Source: Bacillus sp. B1-b2
GTDB lineage: Bacteria > Bacillota > Bacilli > Bacillales > Cytobacillaceae
Direction of reading: 5' to 3'
Assembly: GCF_009183415.1 (NCBI RefSeq)
Contig: NZ_WEHU01000018.1
Span: forward strand, 1 to 64,000
DNA length: 64,000 nt
A program made the position numbers and the translations under genes. The notes under the pieces are model-generated. The model was not told the origin of the DNA. It was given only the letters and a program-made list of their open reading frames with translations, and did no database searches. Shown piece by piece: positions 1 through 8,794 of the stretch; within the stretch, counting starts at the first letter, position 1, and every line of letters starts with the position of its first letter.

Positions 1-133
1 GACGAACTTTATCGAGGATAAAAGAAAAATCAATATGCTTATCTATTTTTCGTAAGAGATGATTAGCAGGAACAAGTTCATCTAAAAGAACAAATTCTAC
101 TTCATTTTGAGTATGAGAACGGGAATTTAACAT
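1..133 (-). CDS. IS1182-type transposase, 5' fragment (cut by window edge)
   Basis: The minus strand opens with ATG at 133 and stays open to the window edge, giving 44 residues. The sequence reads EFVLLDELVPANHLLRKID and then HIDFSFILDKV, which I recognise as the N-terminus of IS1182-family DDE transposases (the conserved start is Q-x-E-x-V-x-L-D-x-L-V-P-x-x-H-L-x-R-K-I followed by I-D-F-S-F-I). The catalytic domain lies outside the window. The gene points away from yheA's start and lies downstream of yheA on the same strand. The family call is by memory of the motif; whether the element is intact cannot be judged here. Confidence 0.8.
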   Translation of the reverse strand, partial: MLNSRSHTQNEVEFVLLDELVPANHLLRKIDKHIDFSFILDKVR

Positions 134-204
134 CTAAATCACCAACCTATGTTTGATAATTATATTATATCAAATTAACGCGGTGAATAGATGAAGTTAT
201 CATT

Positions 205-266
205 AAAAAGAATAGCTGTCGAGACTTTCTCGACAGCCTGAGAAGGATGCCTTTTGGCACCCTTCT
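205..266 (-). terminator. Double hairpin after yheA
   Basis: Two hairpins follow the yheA stop on the minus strand. The first pairs 241-251 with 256-266 around a 4-base loop and has one G-U pair. The second pairs GCTGTCGAGA (215-224) with its complement at 228-237 and is followed on the minus strand by TATTCTTTTT. They would terminate yheA before the transposase. Similar hairpins are often found at ends of IS1182-like elements, so the second may belong to the insertion element. Confidence 0.75.
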
Positions 267-280
267 TTCTCATTTCAATA

Positions 281-634
281 TTAACCTTGGACAGAACCAT
301 ATAATTCTTCTAGCGGCTTCATGATAATTTGATTTAATTCTTGAATTACCATGCTCATGCTTTGTTCTGCTTGCATTAATTTTGCAATTGTTTCATGCTG
401 TTGAACAAGTGCAACTGTTTTTTGGGCTTGTTCTACTTCTTCTTGCGTAATTTCTTGTCCAGACATTTGCTTTTGTTGTAATTGTAGTTGGATATTACGG
501 AAGTTATCGAACATCGCTTTTGCAGAAGAATCTCCGTTCACCATATCGTACATTTTTCTTAGTTCCGTATATTCGTTACTTTGACGTATTGCTTGTTCTA
601 GCGCATTAGCAGAATCGTGTATGTTGACTGCCAT
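281..634 (-). CDS. yheA: YheA, YlbF/YmcA (com_ylbF) family protein, UPF0342
   Basis: The 117-residue protein matches the length and the pattern of B. subtilis YheA, including the stretch QKTVALVQQHE and the C-terminus IMKPLEELYGSV. The family is small, all-helical and related to YlbF and YmcA, which form the Y-complex affecting RNA processing; the role of YheA itself is not established. The start is supported by AAAGGAG nine bases upstream of ATG. It is divergent from the ATP-grasp cluster, as in the B. subtilis yhe region, and is followed by a double terminator. Confidence 0.9.
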   Translation of the reverse strand: MAVNIHDSANALEQAIRQSNEYTELRKMYDMVNGDSSAKAMFDNFRNIQLQLQQKQMSGQEITQEEVEQAQKTVALVQQHETIAKLMQAEQSMSMVIQELNQIIMKPLEELYGSVQG

Positions 635-749
635 TTAAAACAACTCCTTTTTCATTAACAATTGTCTCCACTATAACAAACTATGCTATATAATACCAGA
701 AATACCTCTATTTCTGAAATTTGGCCATTGTCCACCACAAAAGTAATTC

Positions 750-776
750 ACAACTTTCTTTGCTTCTCATACGATA
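750..776 (+). promoter_or_regulatory. Candidate mother-cell sporulation promoter (SigK/SigE-like)
   Basis: The block CATACGATA at 768-776 fits the SigK -10 pattern CATANNNTA, with an AC at 750-751 sixteen bases upstream as the SigK -35 pattern requires. CATACGAT also differs by one base from the SigE -10 CATACANT. It lies about 70 bases before the first coat-associated gene. The assignment is pattern-based; the choice between SigK and SigE is open. Confidence 0.45.
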
Positions 777-848
777 TATCAACAACTTTTATAGGCATTT
801 ATCTATTATCACTAGACTTTAAGACTTGATTGTAAATGGGGAATACTT

Positions 849-2237
849 ATGACCAAGAAATTTTTACAATTGTACCGAAATGAGGAAGACTTTCACCCTG
901 AGCTAGACGGATTATCCATAGCGCTAAGTCCTTCCTTTCTACATTTCTTAAAATGGAATAACAAGAATGAGATAGATATTACTTTAGGGAACAGATCTCT
1001 TACTGTTAAGGTTTTCACCCATTCATTTCATAAACAAGATATCATATTTAGTCCTGAGCTAGCTAATGAATTACGATTACCTAGTGATAGTAAGTCCTTT
1101 CTGATTCCGTATTCCGAAATGACAAGTTTAATACTTGGACCTGTTATTGGTATTATTACAGAAATTAATTCGTCAAAAAATGAAGTGTCCCTTCCTTCCC
1201 TACAATCATTCTGTGAGGAATTAAAAAAAGAACTGATCAATATTGGTGGTTTTTTTTATATTTGTGGATTACAGGACTTTCATGACGATTATGTAAATGG
1301 ATTCTATTTAGAGGATGGGACTTGGAAGAATCTGAGACTTCCCTATCCTCAAGTTATGTATAACCGCCTACATTCTAGACATACAGATGCTAGTTCCATT
1401 TTCCAAAACATTAAGAGCGATCTAGCAGCAAAAAATATCCCAATCTTTAATAGTAGATTTTTTTCCAAATTAGAAATATATGACCTTCTAAAAGAGTTTC
1501 CACAAATACAAGCACATTTACCAGTTACTGCAAAACTTTCTAAACAATCTTTATTTCAAATGTTAGACACTTATTCCACTATATATATAAAACCGATACA
1601 TGGCAGTTTAGGTAGAAATATTATACACTTACAAGTTAATAAAAATGAATATCAAACCATGCTCTCTACAGGAAAAAACAAAGGAAAAAAAAGAGTATTT
1701 CATTCTAAGGAGAAATTATGGGAGTGGATTACTTCCCATGCTCAAAAAAGAAGTTATATCTGCCAACAAGGAATTGATTTACTCAAATGGAATGACTGCA
1801 CCCTTGATTATCGAATACTTTGTCATAAAAATGCTGATTTATTATGGAATACTACTTCCATTGTTGGCAGAATTGCTCCTAAAGAATCTTTTGTTGCCAA
1901 TCTTGCGCAGGGTGCAGAGATGAAATCGGCAAAATCATTACTAGAGGACCTTTTTGGTTTAGAAGAAGCTAGAAAGAAACTCGAATCAATGAAAGGAATT
2001 TCGTTAGAGGTTGCGCACATGTTAAGTAACCAAACACATGGCCTTCTAGGAGAATTAGGAATAGATATTGGGTTAGATGGTGAAGGAAATATATGGATTA
2101 TAGAAGTAAACTCTAAACCTTCTAAAAAAATACAGGACCAACTAGAAAAAAGGAAACCTTCTACAAAAGCACTAATAGAGTATTTTATTACTTTAGCTTT
2201 TTTCCCTGAGATAAAGGAGCACGAAGCAGATGAATAA
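849..2237 (+). CDS. YheC/YheD family ATP-grasp protein, spore coat-associated (paralog 1)
   Basis: This 462-residue protein is about the length of B. subtilis YheD and belongs to the YheC/YheD ATP-grasp family (Pfam ATPgrasp_YheCD). The N-terminal half is family-specific; the ATP-grasp fold starts near residue 240 with IKPIHGSLGRNI, the phosphate-binding loop. The metal-binding strand near the C-terminus reads IIEVNSKPSKK. YheD localises around the forespore in B. subtilis; the substrate joined by these enzymes is unknown. It is the first of four tandem paralogs and overlaps the next gene by 8 bases. No strong ribosome binding site precedes the ATG. Confidence 0.85.
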   Translation: MTKKFLQLYRNEEDFHPELDGLSIALSPSFLHFLKWNNKNEIDITLGNRSLTVKVFTHSFHKQDIIFSPELANELRLPSDSKSFLIPYSEMTSLILGPVIGIITEINSSKNEVSLPSLQSFCEELKKELINIGGFFYICGLQDFHDDYVNGFYLEDGTWKNLRLPYPQVMYNRLHSRHTDASSIFQNIKSDLAAKNIPIFNSRFFSKLEIYDLLKEFPQIQAHLPVTAKLSKQSLFQMLDTYSTIYIKPIHGSLGRNIIHLQVNKNEYQTMLSTGKNKGKKRVFHSKEKLWEWITSHAQKRSYICQQGIDLLKWNDCTLDYRILCHKNADLLWNTTSIVGRIAPKESFVANLAQGAEMKSAKSLLEDLFGLEEARKKLESMKGISLEVAHMLSNQTHGLLGELGIDIGLDGEGNIWIIEVNSKPSKKIQDQLEKRKPSTKALIEYFITLAFFPEIKEHEADE

Positions 2238-3330
2238 TTTCGGTATTATGTCTCTTTCCCTAGATCATGAACAAAACTATATCCACCAATTAGCTAAATT
2301 CGGAAAAGAATATCAGTTTACTGTGTTTCATTTTGTACCATCAAACTATAATCCTCTTACAAAACTAGTGAAAGGTAAACAGTATGACTCCAAATTAGAG
2401 GATTGGGTAATGACAGAATTTCCTATTCCTTCTATTATATATGATCGTTGCTTCTACTTAGATGATTCACACTCTATACAATGCAAAAACATTGTACAAT
2501 GGTTAAAACAGAGAGAAGATATCCAGTTTATTGGGTATGGATTACCAGATAAATGGACTATTTATCAAGTTCTTCATAACTCTAAACTTTCATCCTATAT
2601 ACCAACTACTTATTTATTAGAAACAGCAGATCAATTGCCGCTTCATGAAAGGAGACCATTGATTATAAAACCAATAAATGGATCTCAAGGTAATGGACTT
2701 TATTTTATTCACCAAGTAAAGAAAGGCATATTAGTTAAAACAGATAAAAAAGAAAAGAAAGTGGAGCATTTATTTCACCATATTTTTGTCTTTCGCAAAT
2801 GGTTAAATCAGCTTTTAAAAAATAGTAACTATCTATATCAAGATTACCTCCCATTATACAACATCGATAATCAACCATTTGATATACGTTCATTATTACA
2901 AAAAAAACCAACTAACAAATGGGAAATTGCTGGGATGGGAATTCGTCTTGGTGAATCAGGAAGAATTATTTCTAACTTAAGTGCTGGTGCAGAAATAGTA
3001 CCTTTCAAGGAATGGTTTCAACACTCAAATATCGAAATGAAAAGCTTCCTTTTACAAGAACTAAAGGATATTCTACTCCAGCTTCCTTCTATACTGGAAG
3101 GATCTTTTCCATCTCTCTTTGAATTAGGAGTAGACATTGGCATCACCCCAACTGGCTCACTATGGATTCTCGACGTAAATTCTAAACCTGGTAGAAAAGT
3201 GCCATTGACCGTTCATCCAGAAAATAGGGAAAAGATACTCAAAGCACCAATCCTGTATGCACAAAGCTTAGTTGATGGAAAAAGGAGGACTGAAAATGAA
3301 GAAGTTATATCCTATAGAAATAATTCATGA
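2230..3330 (+). CDS. YheC/YheD family ATP-grasp protein (paralog 2, short form)
   Basis: At 366 residues this paralog is close to the length of B. subtilis YheC and lacks the extra N-terminal segment of paralogs 1 and 3. It begins NNFGIMSLSLDHEQNY. The phosphate-binding loop reads IKPINGSQGNGL and the C-terminal metal site reads ILDVNSKPGRK. Its start lies inside the end of the preceding gene, behind AAAGGAG, implying coupled translation. The family acts on the developing spore surface; the reaction is not known. Confidence 0.85.
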   Translation: MNNFGIMSLSLDHEQNYIHQLAKFGKEYQFTVFHFVPSNYNPLTKLVKGKQYDSKLEDWVMTEFPIPSIIYDRCFYLDDSHSIQCKNIVQWLKQREDIQFIGYGLPDKWTIYQVLHNSKLSSYIPTTYLLETADQLPLHERRPLIIKPINGSQGNGLYFIHQVKKGILVKTDKKEKKVEHLFHHIFVFRKWLNQLLKNSNYLYQDYLPLYNIDNQPFDIRSLLQKKPTNKWEIAGMGIRLGESGRIISNLSAGAEIVPFKEWFQHSNIEMKSFLLQELKDILLQLPSILEGSFPSLFELGVDIGITPTGSLWILDVNSKPGRKVPLTVHPENREKILKAPILYAQSLVDGKRRTENEEVISYRNNS

Positions 3331-4660
3331 TACTTCTCAAACCATCTTTACTCCAAGTGATTTTACTCATTCTACAACCTTAAAAATGATTGCCTTTGGT
3401 ACATTAAAAAAAGAAGTCATCATAAAAAAGCATAAAAATTGGAGAACTACTATTGGAATAAGTAAGGATCTTTTTGAAGATCTACACCTCCCATCTGAAC
3501 ATTCTAATCTACATCTTTTTACAGACGAAGATACCTTATATATAGGACCTCTAGTCGGAATCTTCACATCTGGATTTTCTACGATAAAAGTACGACCGAT
3601 TGGAGAACGATCCATTCTATTTTCTAAGCTTCTTTCTGTACAAAAAACAGTAGGGGTGGTTGCTTTCCTCTTTGGAGAACAGCATATTAACTGGGACAAA
3701 GGAACAATTAATGGTTTTTTCTACGAAGATGGTTGGAAAGTAATCGAAGTACCACTTCCAAATGTTGTGTATGATCGAATTCCTAATCGTAGGATTGAAA
3801 ACCTTAAGAGAATTAAGAAAGTGAAAGAAAGATTACAAAAGGACTATCTCATTCCTTGGTATAATCCTAGCTTCTTCAATAAACTAGATATATACGAACG
3901 CCTCTTACAGGAAGATAGCATATCTGACTATTTACCAGAAACACATGCATTCACTTCTATCTCCATGGTAGAAAGAATGCTAAGTAATTTTGGTAATGTT
4001 TTTCTAAAACCTAAGAATGGAAGCTTAGGAAAAGGAATTTATCAGGTACTCTATGACAAAAAAGAAGGCTTTTATTATGTAAGATATAACGATATAAACG
4101 AAGGTAATAAACTAATAAAATTTGATCATCTTGAAGGACTCATTAATCATCTTTTTGAAGATCACGACCCATCCAATTACCTTGTTCAACAAGGCATTCA
4201 CTTAGTCCGTTTTGAAAAAAACTCCATTGATTTTCGTGTTCATACGAATAAAAATAAGAATGGCGAATGGGAAACAACAGCGATTGCAGCAAAGATTGCT
4301 GGAAATGGGAGTGTAACAACTCATATGAATAATGGCGGTGTTGTGAAAACACTCGAAGAATTAGAAGAACTTCCATGGAAAGCAGATGAAATAGAGAAAA
4401 AGTTACACAAAGCGTCTCTTCAAATTAGCGCAGCACTAGAAAACCAATTAGTAGGAACAATCGGCGAAATTGGTTTTGATTTAGGATTAGATAGACGTGG
4501 CCGTGTATGGTTATTTGAAGCAAATTCAAAGCCAGGGAGAAGTATATTCAAACATCCCTCTTTAAAAAAATTCGATTTAGAAACGAGAAGAAAATCATTA
4601 GAATATGCTGTCTATTTGATGGAGCAAAGCACCAAAAGCATTGAGGATATGGTTCAATGA
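3296..4660 (+). CDS. YheC/YheD family ATP-grasp protein (paralog 3)
   Basis: I place the start at ATG 3296 because AAAGGAGG sits seven bases upstream; an in-frame ATG at 3272 has no such site. That gives 454 residues, very near B. subtilis YheD. The start overlaps the end of paralog 2 by 35 bases. The ATP-grasp motifs are LKPKNGSLGKGI (phosphate loop) and LFEANSKPGRS (metal site), both intact. The protein aligns end to end with paralog 1, including a shared segment on a 'GPLVGIFTSG'-type motif and a 'VVYDRIPNR' motif, so the two arose by duplication. Confidence 0.85.
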   Translation: MKKLYPIEIIHDTSQTIFTPSDFTHSTTLKMIAFGTLKKEVIIKKHKNWRTTIGISKDLFEDLHLPSEHSNLHLFTDEDTLYIGPLVGIFTSGFSTIKVRPIGERSILFSKLLSVQKTVGVVAFLFGEQHINWDKGTINGFFYEDGWKVIEVPLPNVVYDRIPNRRIENLKRIKKVKERLQKDYLIPWYNPSFFNKLDIYERLLQEDSISDYLPETHAFTSISMVERMLSNFGNVFLKPKNGSLGKGIYQVLYDKKEGFYYVRYNDINEGNKLIKFDHLEGLINHLFEDHDPSNYLVQQGIHLVRFEKNSIDFRVHTNKNKNGEWETTAIAAKIAGNGSVTTHMNNGGVVKTLEELEELPWKADEIEKKLHKASLQISAALENQLVGTIGEIGFDLGLDRRGRVWLFEANSKPGRSIFKHPSLKKFDLETRRKSLEYAVYLMEQSTKSIEDMVQ

Positions 4661-5829
4661 ACCTTTTTTATAATGAAACGACGGAAACGTGGTATACCAA
4701 TGAAAAGTATTATACTTTTGGCCATTTAGAAGAGAGCCTTGCTGTAAATGAGCCTGATCCTGCTCATCCTTCCTTCACTCTTACAACTTCTGATAATCAT
4801 CTGGGTCCATTAATTGGGATCATGGTTGCTAGAAATAAACAAAAAAAGCTGGTTGGAAATGAAACACTTATTAAGGGATTACAGGAAGAAGTAAGTCATC
4901 TAGGTGGAATTCTTATTCTTTTTCCACCTGAATGGGTGAATTCGGATTATGTGAATGGTTTTGTTTATTGCAGTACTAATAATAGATGGATGAATGCGAA
5001 GGCACCTTTTCCAAACATTGTCTACAACCGCATTCCATTTCGTTCAAAAGAAAAACAAGAGGTGTTTTATCAAGCTTTAAGCTACTTCCAAAAGAAGAAA
5101 ATCCCTTTTTTCAATCCCTCATTTCTTAATAAATGGGAGCTTTATCAACTATTAAGTAAGGATAGTACAACAAAAGATTTTCTCCCTAAAACATTTCTTC
5201 TAAGCGATTATAATCAATTAATGGACATAGTAGAAACGTATAAAAATGTTTATATCAAACCGATTGAGGGGCATAAAGGGCAGGATATTTATCGAATAAG
5301 AAAAACGACGAACCATGAATATATGTTAAGCTCAACCAGACATACAGAAGTTCTTACATCTCTTGAGGGGTTTTGGAAGGAAAAATGGCAAGAGAACCAT
5401 TTTCTTATTCAAGAAGAAGTAAATGCAGCTCTTTATCAACATAATCGATATGATTTTCGTATATTAGTCCATTTCAATAAAGGAAATTATTCTGTATCTG
5501 GAGTCGGAGTAAGACAATCTAAACAGCAAGATGTTACTACTCATATTCCCTCAGGAGGAAAACTCATTCCATACGAGGAGGTAGAAACAGATTCACATAA
5601 CCTCTTCATTCAAGCACTCGCAGAAAACTGTGGTAATCTTTTATCCTCTCACTATGGTTTCTTTGGCGAATTCTCCATAGATGCATGTGTAGATAAGGAA
5701 GGAAAATACTTTCTCTTTGAAATAAACTCTAAACCAATGCTATTTGACGAATCATATATTGAAAATACAAGATACAAAAGACTATCCCAATTATTTTTCG
5801 AATTAACTAAATTCCACTACCAAGAATGA
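4657..5829 (+). CDS. YheC/YheD family ATP-grasp protein (paralog 4, divergent)
   Basis: This 390-residue paralog starts in an ATGA overlap with paralog 3. It keeps the 'IVYNRIPFRS' motif and the C-terminal LFEINSKPML, but its phosphate-binding loop reads IKPIEGHKGQDI, with His-Lys where the others have Ser-Leu or Ser-Gln. It also lacks about 70 N-terminal residues of paralogs 1 and 3. It is the most divergent member, so its activity may differ from the others. The four-gene arrangement implies one polycistronic spore-coat operon. Confidence 0.83.
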   Translation: MNLFYNETTETWYTNEKYYTFGHLEESLAVNEPDPAHPSFTLTTSDNHLGPLIGIMVARNKQKKLVGNETLIKGLQEEVSHLGGILILFPPEWVNSDYVNGFVYCSTNNRWMNAKAPFPNIVYNRIPFRSKEKQEVFYQALSYFQKKKIPFFNPSFLNKWELYQLLSKDSTTKDFLPKTFLLSDYNQLMDIVETYKNVYIKPIEGHKGQDIYRIRKTTNHEYMLSSTRHTEVLTSLEGFWKEKWQENHFLIQEEVNAALYQHNRYDFRILVHFNKGNYSVSGVGVRQSKQQDVTTHIPSGGKLIPYEEVETDSHNLFIQALAENCGNLLSSHYGFFGEFSIDACVDKEGKYFLFEINSKPMLFDESYIENTRYKRLSQLFFELTKFHYQE

Positions 5830-5873
5830 GAAAAGCATCATTAATCCATCCTAGTATTAGGAGGGATGTTACA

Positions 5874-6047
5874 ATGAAGAAAGCCAAAAAAGATATAGAA
5901 TTTGAAGGTAAAGATCAAGCCTATCTAGACATAGACAGAATGATAAACGAAGGATTAGCTGGTGGAACTGTTGTAAATAGAGAAACAGCTACCAATATAG
6001 AAGAAGCAAGAGAACTTCCAGAAGAAGAGAAACCAATTACACAATAG
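5874..6047 (+). CDS. Small acidic protein, resembles DUF4025/YozQ family
   Basis: The start at ATG 5874 is supported by AGGAGGG ten bases upstream; the longer reading from 5826 has none. The 57-residue product is hydrophilic and acidic at its end (EEARELPEEEKP). The core INEGLAGGTVVN resembles the 'EGLATTHEQVSD' core of DUF4025/YozQ proteins of Bacillus. It is the last gene of the ATP-grasp operon and is followed directly by a terminator, so it is probably expressed with the coat genes. The family assignment is tentative and the function is unknown. Confidence 0.55.
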   Translation: MKKAKKDIEFEGKDQAYLDIDRMINEGLAGGTVVNRETATNIEEARELPEEEKPITQ

Positions 6048-6077
6048 AACAGGCAAGATTTTTGCCTGTTCTTTTCT
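6047..6077 (+). terminator. Intrinsic terminator of the ATP-grasp operon
   Basis: GAACAGGCAA at 6047-6056 pairs with TTGCCTGTTC at 6062-6071 and is followed by TTTTCT. The stem begins on the last base of the stop codon of the small protein. Confidence 0.85.
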
Positions 6078-6178
6078 ATGATGGAATAGTAAATAAAAAA
6101 GGCTTTCACTCTTCTCCTTGCTCAAATTCTTCCATTCATTATAAAATAAAGGAAAAGATTTATTTAGGAGGTTACTCT

Positions 6179-7096
6179 TTGAAGCATAAGTTACTCGCCT
6201 ATTATAACAACACATTGGAACAATCAACTCCTCCTCTTCCATCCCAATTAGAAGAATACCATTGGTTTAAGATAAACGATCAAGAAGGTTGGATAGGCAT
6301 TTCTAAACAAGAAACAGAAGCATCCCAGCTAGAATTACTACAAGCATGCTTTGATTACTTTCAACCAGATGTACATAGTAACAATGAAGCCTATTATTGG
6401 AATCAATATTTACATCTACAAGGAGAACAGCCTACACTAAAAGACATAGAATCATTACGAATGGTCCAATTTACGATACATGGTGACGCAATAGATAAGC
6501 ATATTATAGAGTCAGCGTTTAAAGGATTTATCCATTCCAATAGTCTACTTTTATGGAATGGACCTACAGAAGGTTTATTAATAGAGAAAAACAATCAATT
6601 TTTAGAAGAAGAAGATTTTATTGCACTTGCACAAGCATTACAATCGGATTTCTATTTCTCCATTTATTTCTATATGGGAAAAGTACTAAGCACTAAAGAT
6701 CAAATTCCTACTATATACATGCAAGAGCGAAATCTCTTTAGAAAAGGAAATGCGCTAATGCCGTCCAATGATGTACTTTCATTAGAAACAATTCTTCCTA
6801 ACTTACTAATAAGCAGATTGCATGATGAGGAAATTTCTTTATTTAAAGAATGGTTTTCTATCTTTCAGCATGATAAAGAGCTATTATTAACGATTAAAAC
6901 GTTTATTGAAAATAACGGTCATAGCACGAATGCAGCAAAACAACTCTTTATCCATCGCAATACCTTACAATATCGATTAGAGAAATTTACAGAAAAAACT
7001 GGCTTTCAGTTAAAAAATTATAATAATTACTTTATTACCTATTTAGCCTGTCTCTATTATTCAAGTGGGAACCTCTCTACAAGTGACCATTTATAA
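6179..7096 (+). CDS. PucR/CdaR-type transcriptional regulator with C-terminal helix-turn-helix
   Basis: A TTG start at 6179 is preferred because AGGAGG lies eight bases upstream and the ORF before it overlaps the terminator. The product is 305 residues. The last ~60 residues form the HTH_30 domain of PucR/CdaR regulators: 'NNGHSTNAAKQLFIHRNTLQ' followed by YRLEKFTEKTG. The N-terminal two thirds match no sensor domain I can name. It lies just before the MsmX-type ATPase gene in the same direction, suggesting a role in carbohydrate uptake control; that is inference from position. Confidence 0.75.
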   Translation: MKHKLLAYYNNTLEQSTPPLPSQLEEYHWFKINDQEGWIGISKQETEASQLELLQACFDYFQPDVHSNNEAYYWNQYLHLQGEQPTLKDIESLRMVQFTIHGDAIDKHIIESAFKGFIHSNSLLLWNGPTEGLLIEKNNQFLEEEDFIALAQALQSDFYFSIYFYMGKVLSTKDQIPTIYMQERNLFRKGNALMPSNDVLSLETILPNLLISRLHDEEISLFKEWFSIFQHDKELLLTIKTFIENNGHSTNAAKQLFIHRNTLQYRLEKFTEKTGFQLKNYNNYFITYLACLYYSSGNLSTSDHL

Positions 7097-7145
7097 GCAG
7101 TATTACTATGATGAACCGAGCATTTAGGCATTTTGCTCAAAATAT

Positions 7146-7159
7146 TGTAAGCGTTTTTC
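7146..7159 (+). promoter_or_regulatory. Weak cre-like site (possible CcpA operator)
   Basis: TGTAAGCGTTTTTC resembles the CcpA operator consensus TGWNANCGNTNWCA in its left half and centre but lacks the right-hand CA. It lies about 20 bases upstream of the -35 of the MsmX promoter, a fitting position for carbon control. It is only a partial match. Confidence 0.3.
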
Positions 7160-7174
7160 GTGCATCTTGCCAAT

Positions 7175-7204
7175 TTGAAAACGGTATCAAAAATGGTACA
7201 TTAT
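7175..7204 (+). promoter_or_regulatory. SigA-type promoter of msmX
   Basis: TTGAAA at 7175-7180 is followed after 16 to 18 bases by TACATT or CATTAT (7197-7204). The start codon of the ATPase gene lies about 25 bases further on, with a GGGGG ribosome binding site. Confidence 0.5.
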
Positions 7205-7232
7205 AGATATCAATTAGTAGGGGGCAAAACAA

Positions 7233-8330
7233 ATGGCTGAATTAGTGTTAAATAATATTTATAAAATATATGATGAAAAAGTAACGGCAGTTAAGGACTT
7301 TAACTTACACATTCAAGATAAAGAATTTATTGTATTCGTAGGTCCATCTGGATGTGGTAAGTCTACTACACTTCGTATGATCGCTGGTCTTGAAGATATT
7401 TCTAAAGGTGATTTCTTTATTGATGATGTTCGCGTAAATGATGTAGCTCCAAAGGATCGCGATATTGCGATGGTATTCCAAAACTATGCATTATACCCAC
7501 ATATGACTGTTTATGATAACATGGCATTCGGATTAAAATTACGTAAGTTCCCTAAAGCGGAGATTGAAGAAAGAGTGAATAATGCAGCTAGAATTCTTGG
7601 CTTGGAAGAATACCTAAAAAGAAAGCCAAAAGCTTTATCTGGTGGTCAACGTCAAAGGGTTGCACTAGGTCGTGCAATTGTCCGTGATGCAAAAGTATTC
7701 TTAATGGATGAACCTTTATCTAACTTAGATGCAAAATTACGTGTTCAAATGCGTGCAGAGATTTCTAAGCTTCACCAAAGATTACAAACAACTACTATCT
7801 ATGTAACACATGACCAAACAGAAGCAATGACAATGGCTACTAGACTGGTTGTTATGAAAGATGGAGTTATTCAACAAGTTGGTGCACCTAAAGATGTATA
7901 CGAAAAACCAGAAAACGTTTTCGTTGGGGGCTTTATCGGTTCACCAGCAATGAACTTCTTTGAAGGAAAAGTAGTTGATAATAAATTAGTTCTTGGTGAT
8001 ACTTCTTTCATTATCCCAGAAGGAAAGTTAAAAACGTTACGTGAACAAAACTATGTTGGCAAGGAAATCATCTTCGGAATTCGCCCAGAAGATATTCATG
8101 ATGAATTATTATTCTTAAGTAGCTCTGAAAACACGAAGTTTGATGCAAAAGTAGAAGTGTTTGAATTAACTGGTGCAGAGAGTCTTGTGTATTCTACATT
8201 AAATGGAAAAGAATTTACTGCTCGCCTTGATTCAAGAGCAAATCTTTCCGCTGGCCAAACAGTTCAATTAGCATTTGATATGAACAAAGGACACTTCTTC
8301 GATAAAGATACAGAAAGTCGTATTCGTTAA
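7233..8330 (+). CDS. msmX: MsmX/UgpC-type sugar ABC transporter ATP-binding protein
   Basis: This 365-residue ATPase powers several carbohydrate ABC importers in Bacillus by docking on different permease pairs. Walker A is GPSGCGKST near residue 37, the signature is LSGGQRQR near residue 135, Walker B is VFLMDEPLSNLD near 155 and the switch histidine is in YVTHDQTEA near 190. The last ~130 residues form the OB-fold regulatory domain of the MalK/UgpC class. Length matches B. subtilis MsmX. No permease or binding-protein gene is adjacent, consistent with a shared ATPase. Confidence 0.92.
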   Translation: MAELVLNNIYKIYDEKVTAVKDFNLHIQDKEFIVFVGPSGCGKSTTLRMIAGLEDISKGDFFIDDVRVNDVAPKDRDIAMVFQNYALYPHMTVYDNMAFGLKLRKFPKAEIEERVNNAARILGLEEYLKRKPKALSGGQRQRVALGRAIVRDAKVFLMDEPLSNLDAKLRVQMRAEISKLHQRLQTTTIYVTHDQTEAMTMATRLVVMKDGVIQQVGAPKDVYEKPENVFVGGFIGSPAMNFFEGKVVDNKLVLGDTSFIIPEGKLKTLREQNYVGKEIIFGIRPEDIHDELLFLSSSENTKFDAKVEVFELTGAESLVYSTLNGKEFTARLDSRANLSAGQTVQLAFDMNKGHFFDKDTESRIR

Positions 8331-8345
8331 TCAAATATTTCACAA

Positions 8346-8390
8346 AAAAGCCAGAGAGAGCAACATTTTACTCCTCTGGCTTTTGTTATT
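8346..8390 (+). terminator. Intrinsic terminator of msmX
   Basis: AAAAGCCAGAG pairs with CTCTGGCTTTT across a ~17-base loop and is followed by GTTATT. It starts 15 bases after the msmX stop codon. Confidence 0.8.
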
Positions 8391-8520
8391 ACAAATGTGA
8401 CATTTAGCTTAAGTGGTTAGAGGTGAATCTCCCCCAGTGAGAATGCTCTGGCTTTGTTACTGACTAAACTCTAACGGCCGACGTTTAAGGGTCTCGCTCC
8501 TATGGGTTAGAGAATTAGAA

Positions 8521-8735
8521 AAGAACACTTTTAGAAAAATAGTCGGAGATATCCTCTTATTTTCGTTATTTCCATGTAAAATAGCTTAAATAGACGGAGA
8601 ATTAGGCTTATTCCCTTAGAACACATAAATTCGGAGGAATTTTCCATACTTAACCGGAAAACTCCGCTTATTAGCATAGAAATAAACATTATTTCCCCAT
8701 AGGTAATTTTCCGACTTATTATTGATGATTCCTAC
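8521..8735 (+). repeat. Four-module intergenic repeat, copy A
   Basis: About 215 bases contain four to five spaced modules of the type TCGGAGAWATCCGCTTATT. Clear members are AGTCGGAGATATCCTCTTAT (8541), GACGGAGAATTAGGCTTATT (8593) and ACCGGAAAACTCCGCTTATT (8653); a last degenerate module ends TTCCGACTTATT. Module order, spacing and linkers (for example TTCCATGTAAAA, CCTTAGAACACAT, CTTAACCGG) recur at 16341 and 37741. No open reading frame of note covers it. Copy A lies between the convergent genes msmX and the zinc-ribbon gene. Confidence 0.85.
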
Positions 8736-8794
8736 ATATTGGCTGTGAATTAAAAATTATTTGACATCACAAGGAAGCTTTTTCGCAAACAGTA

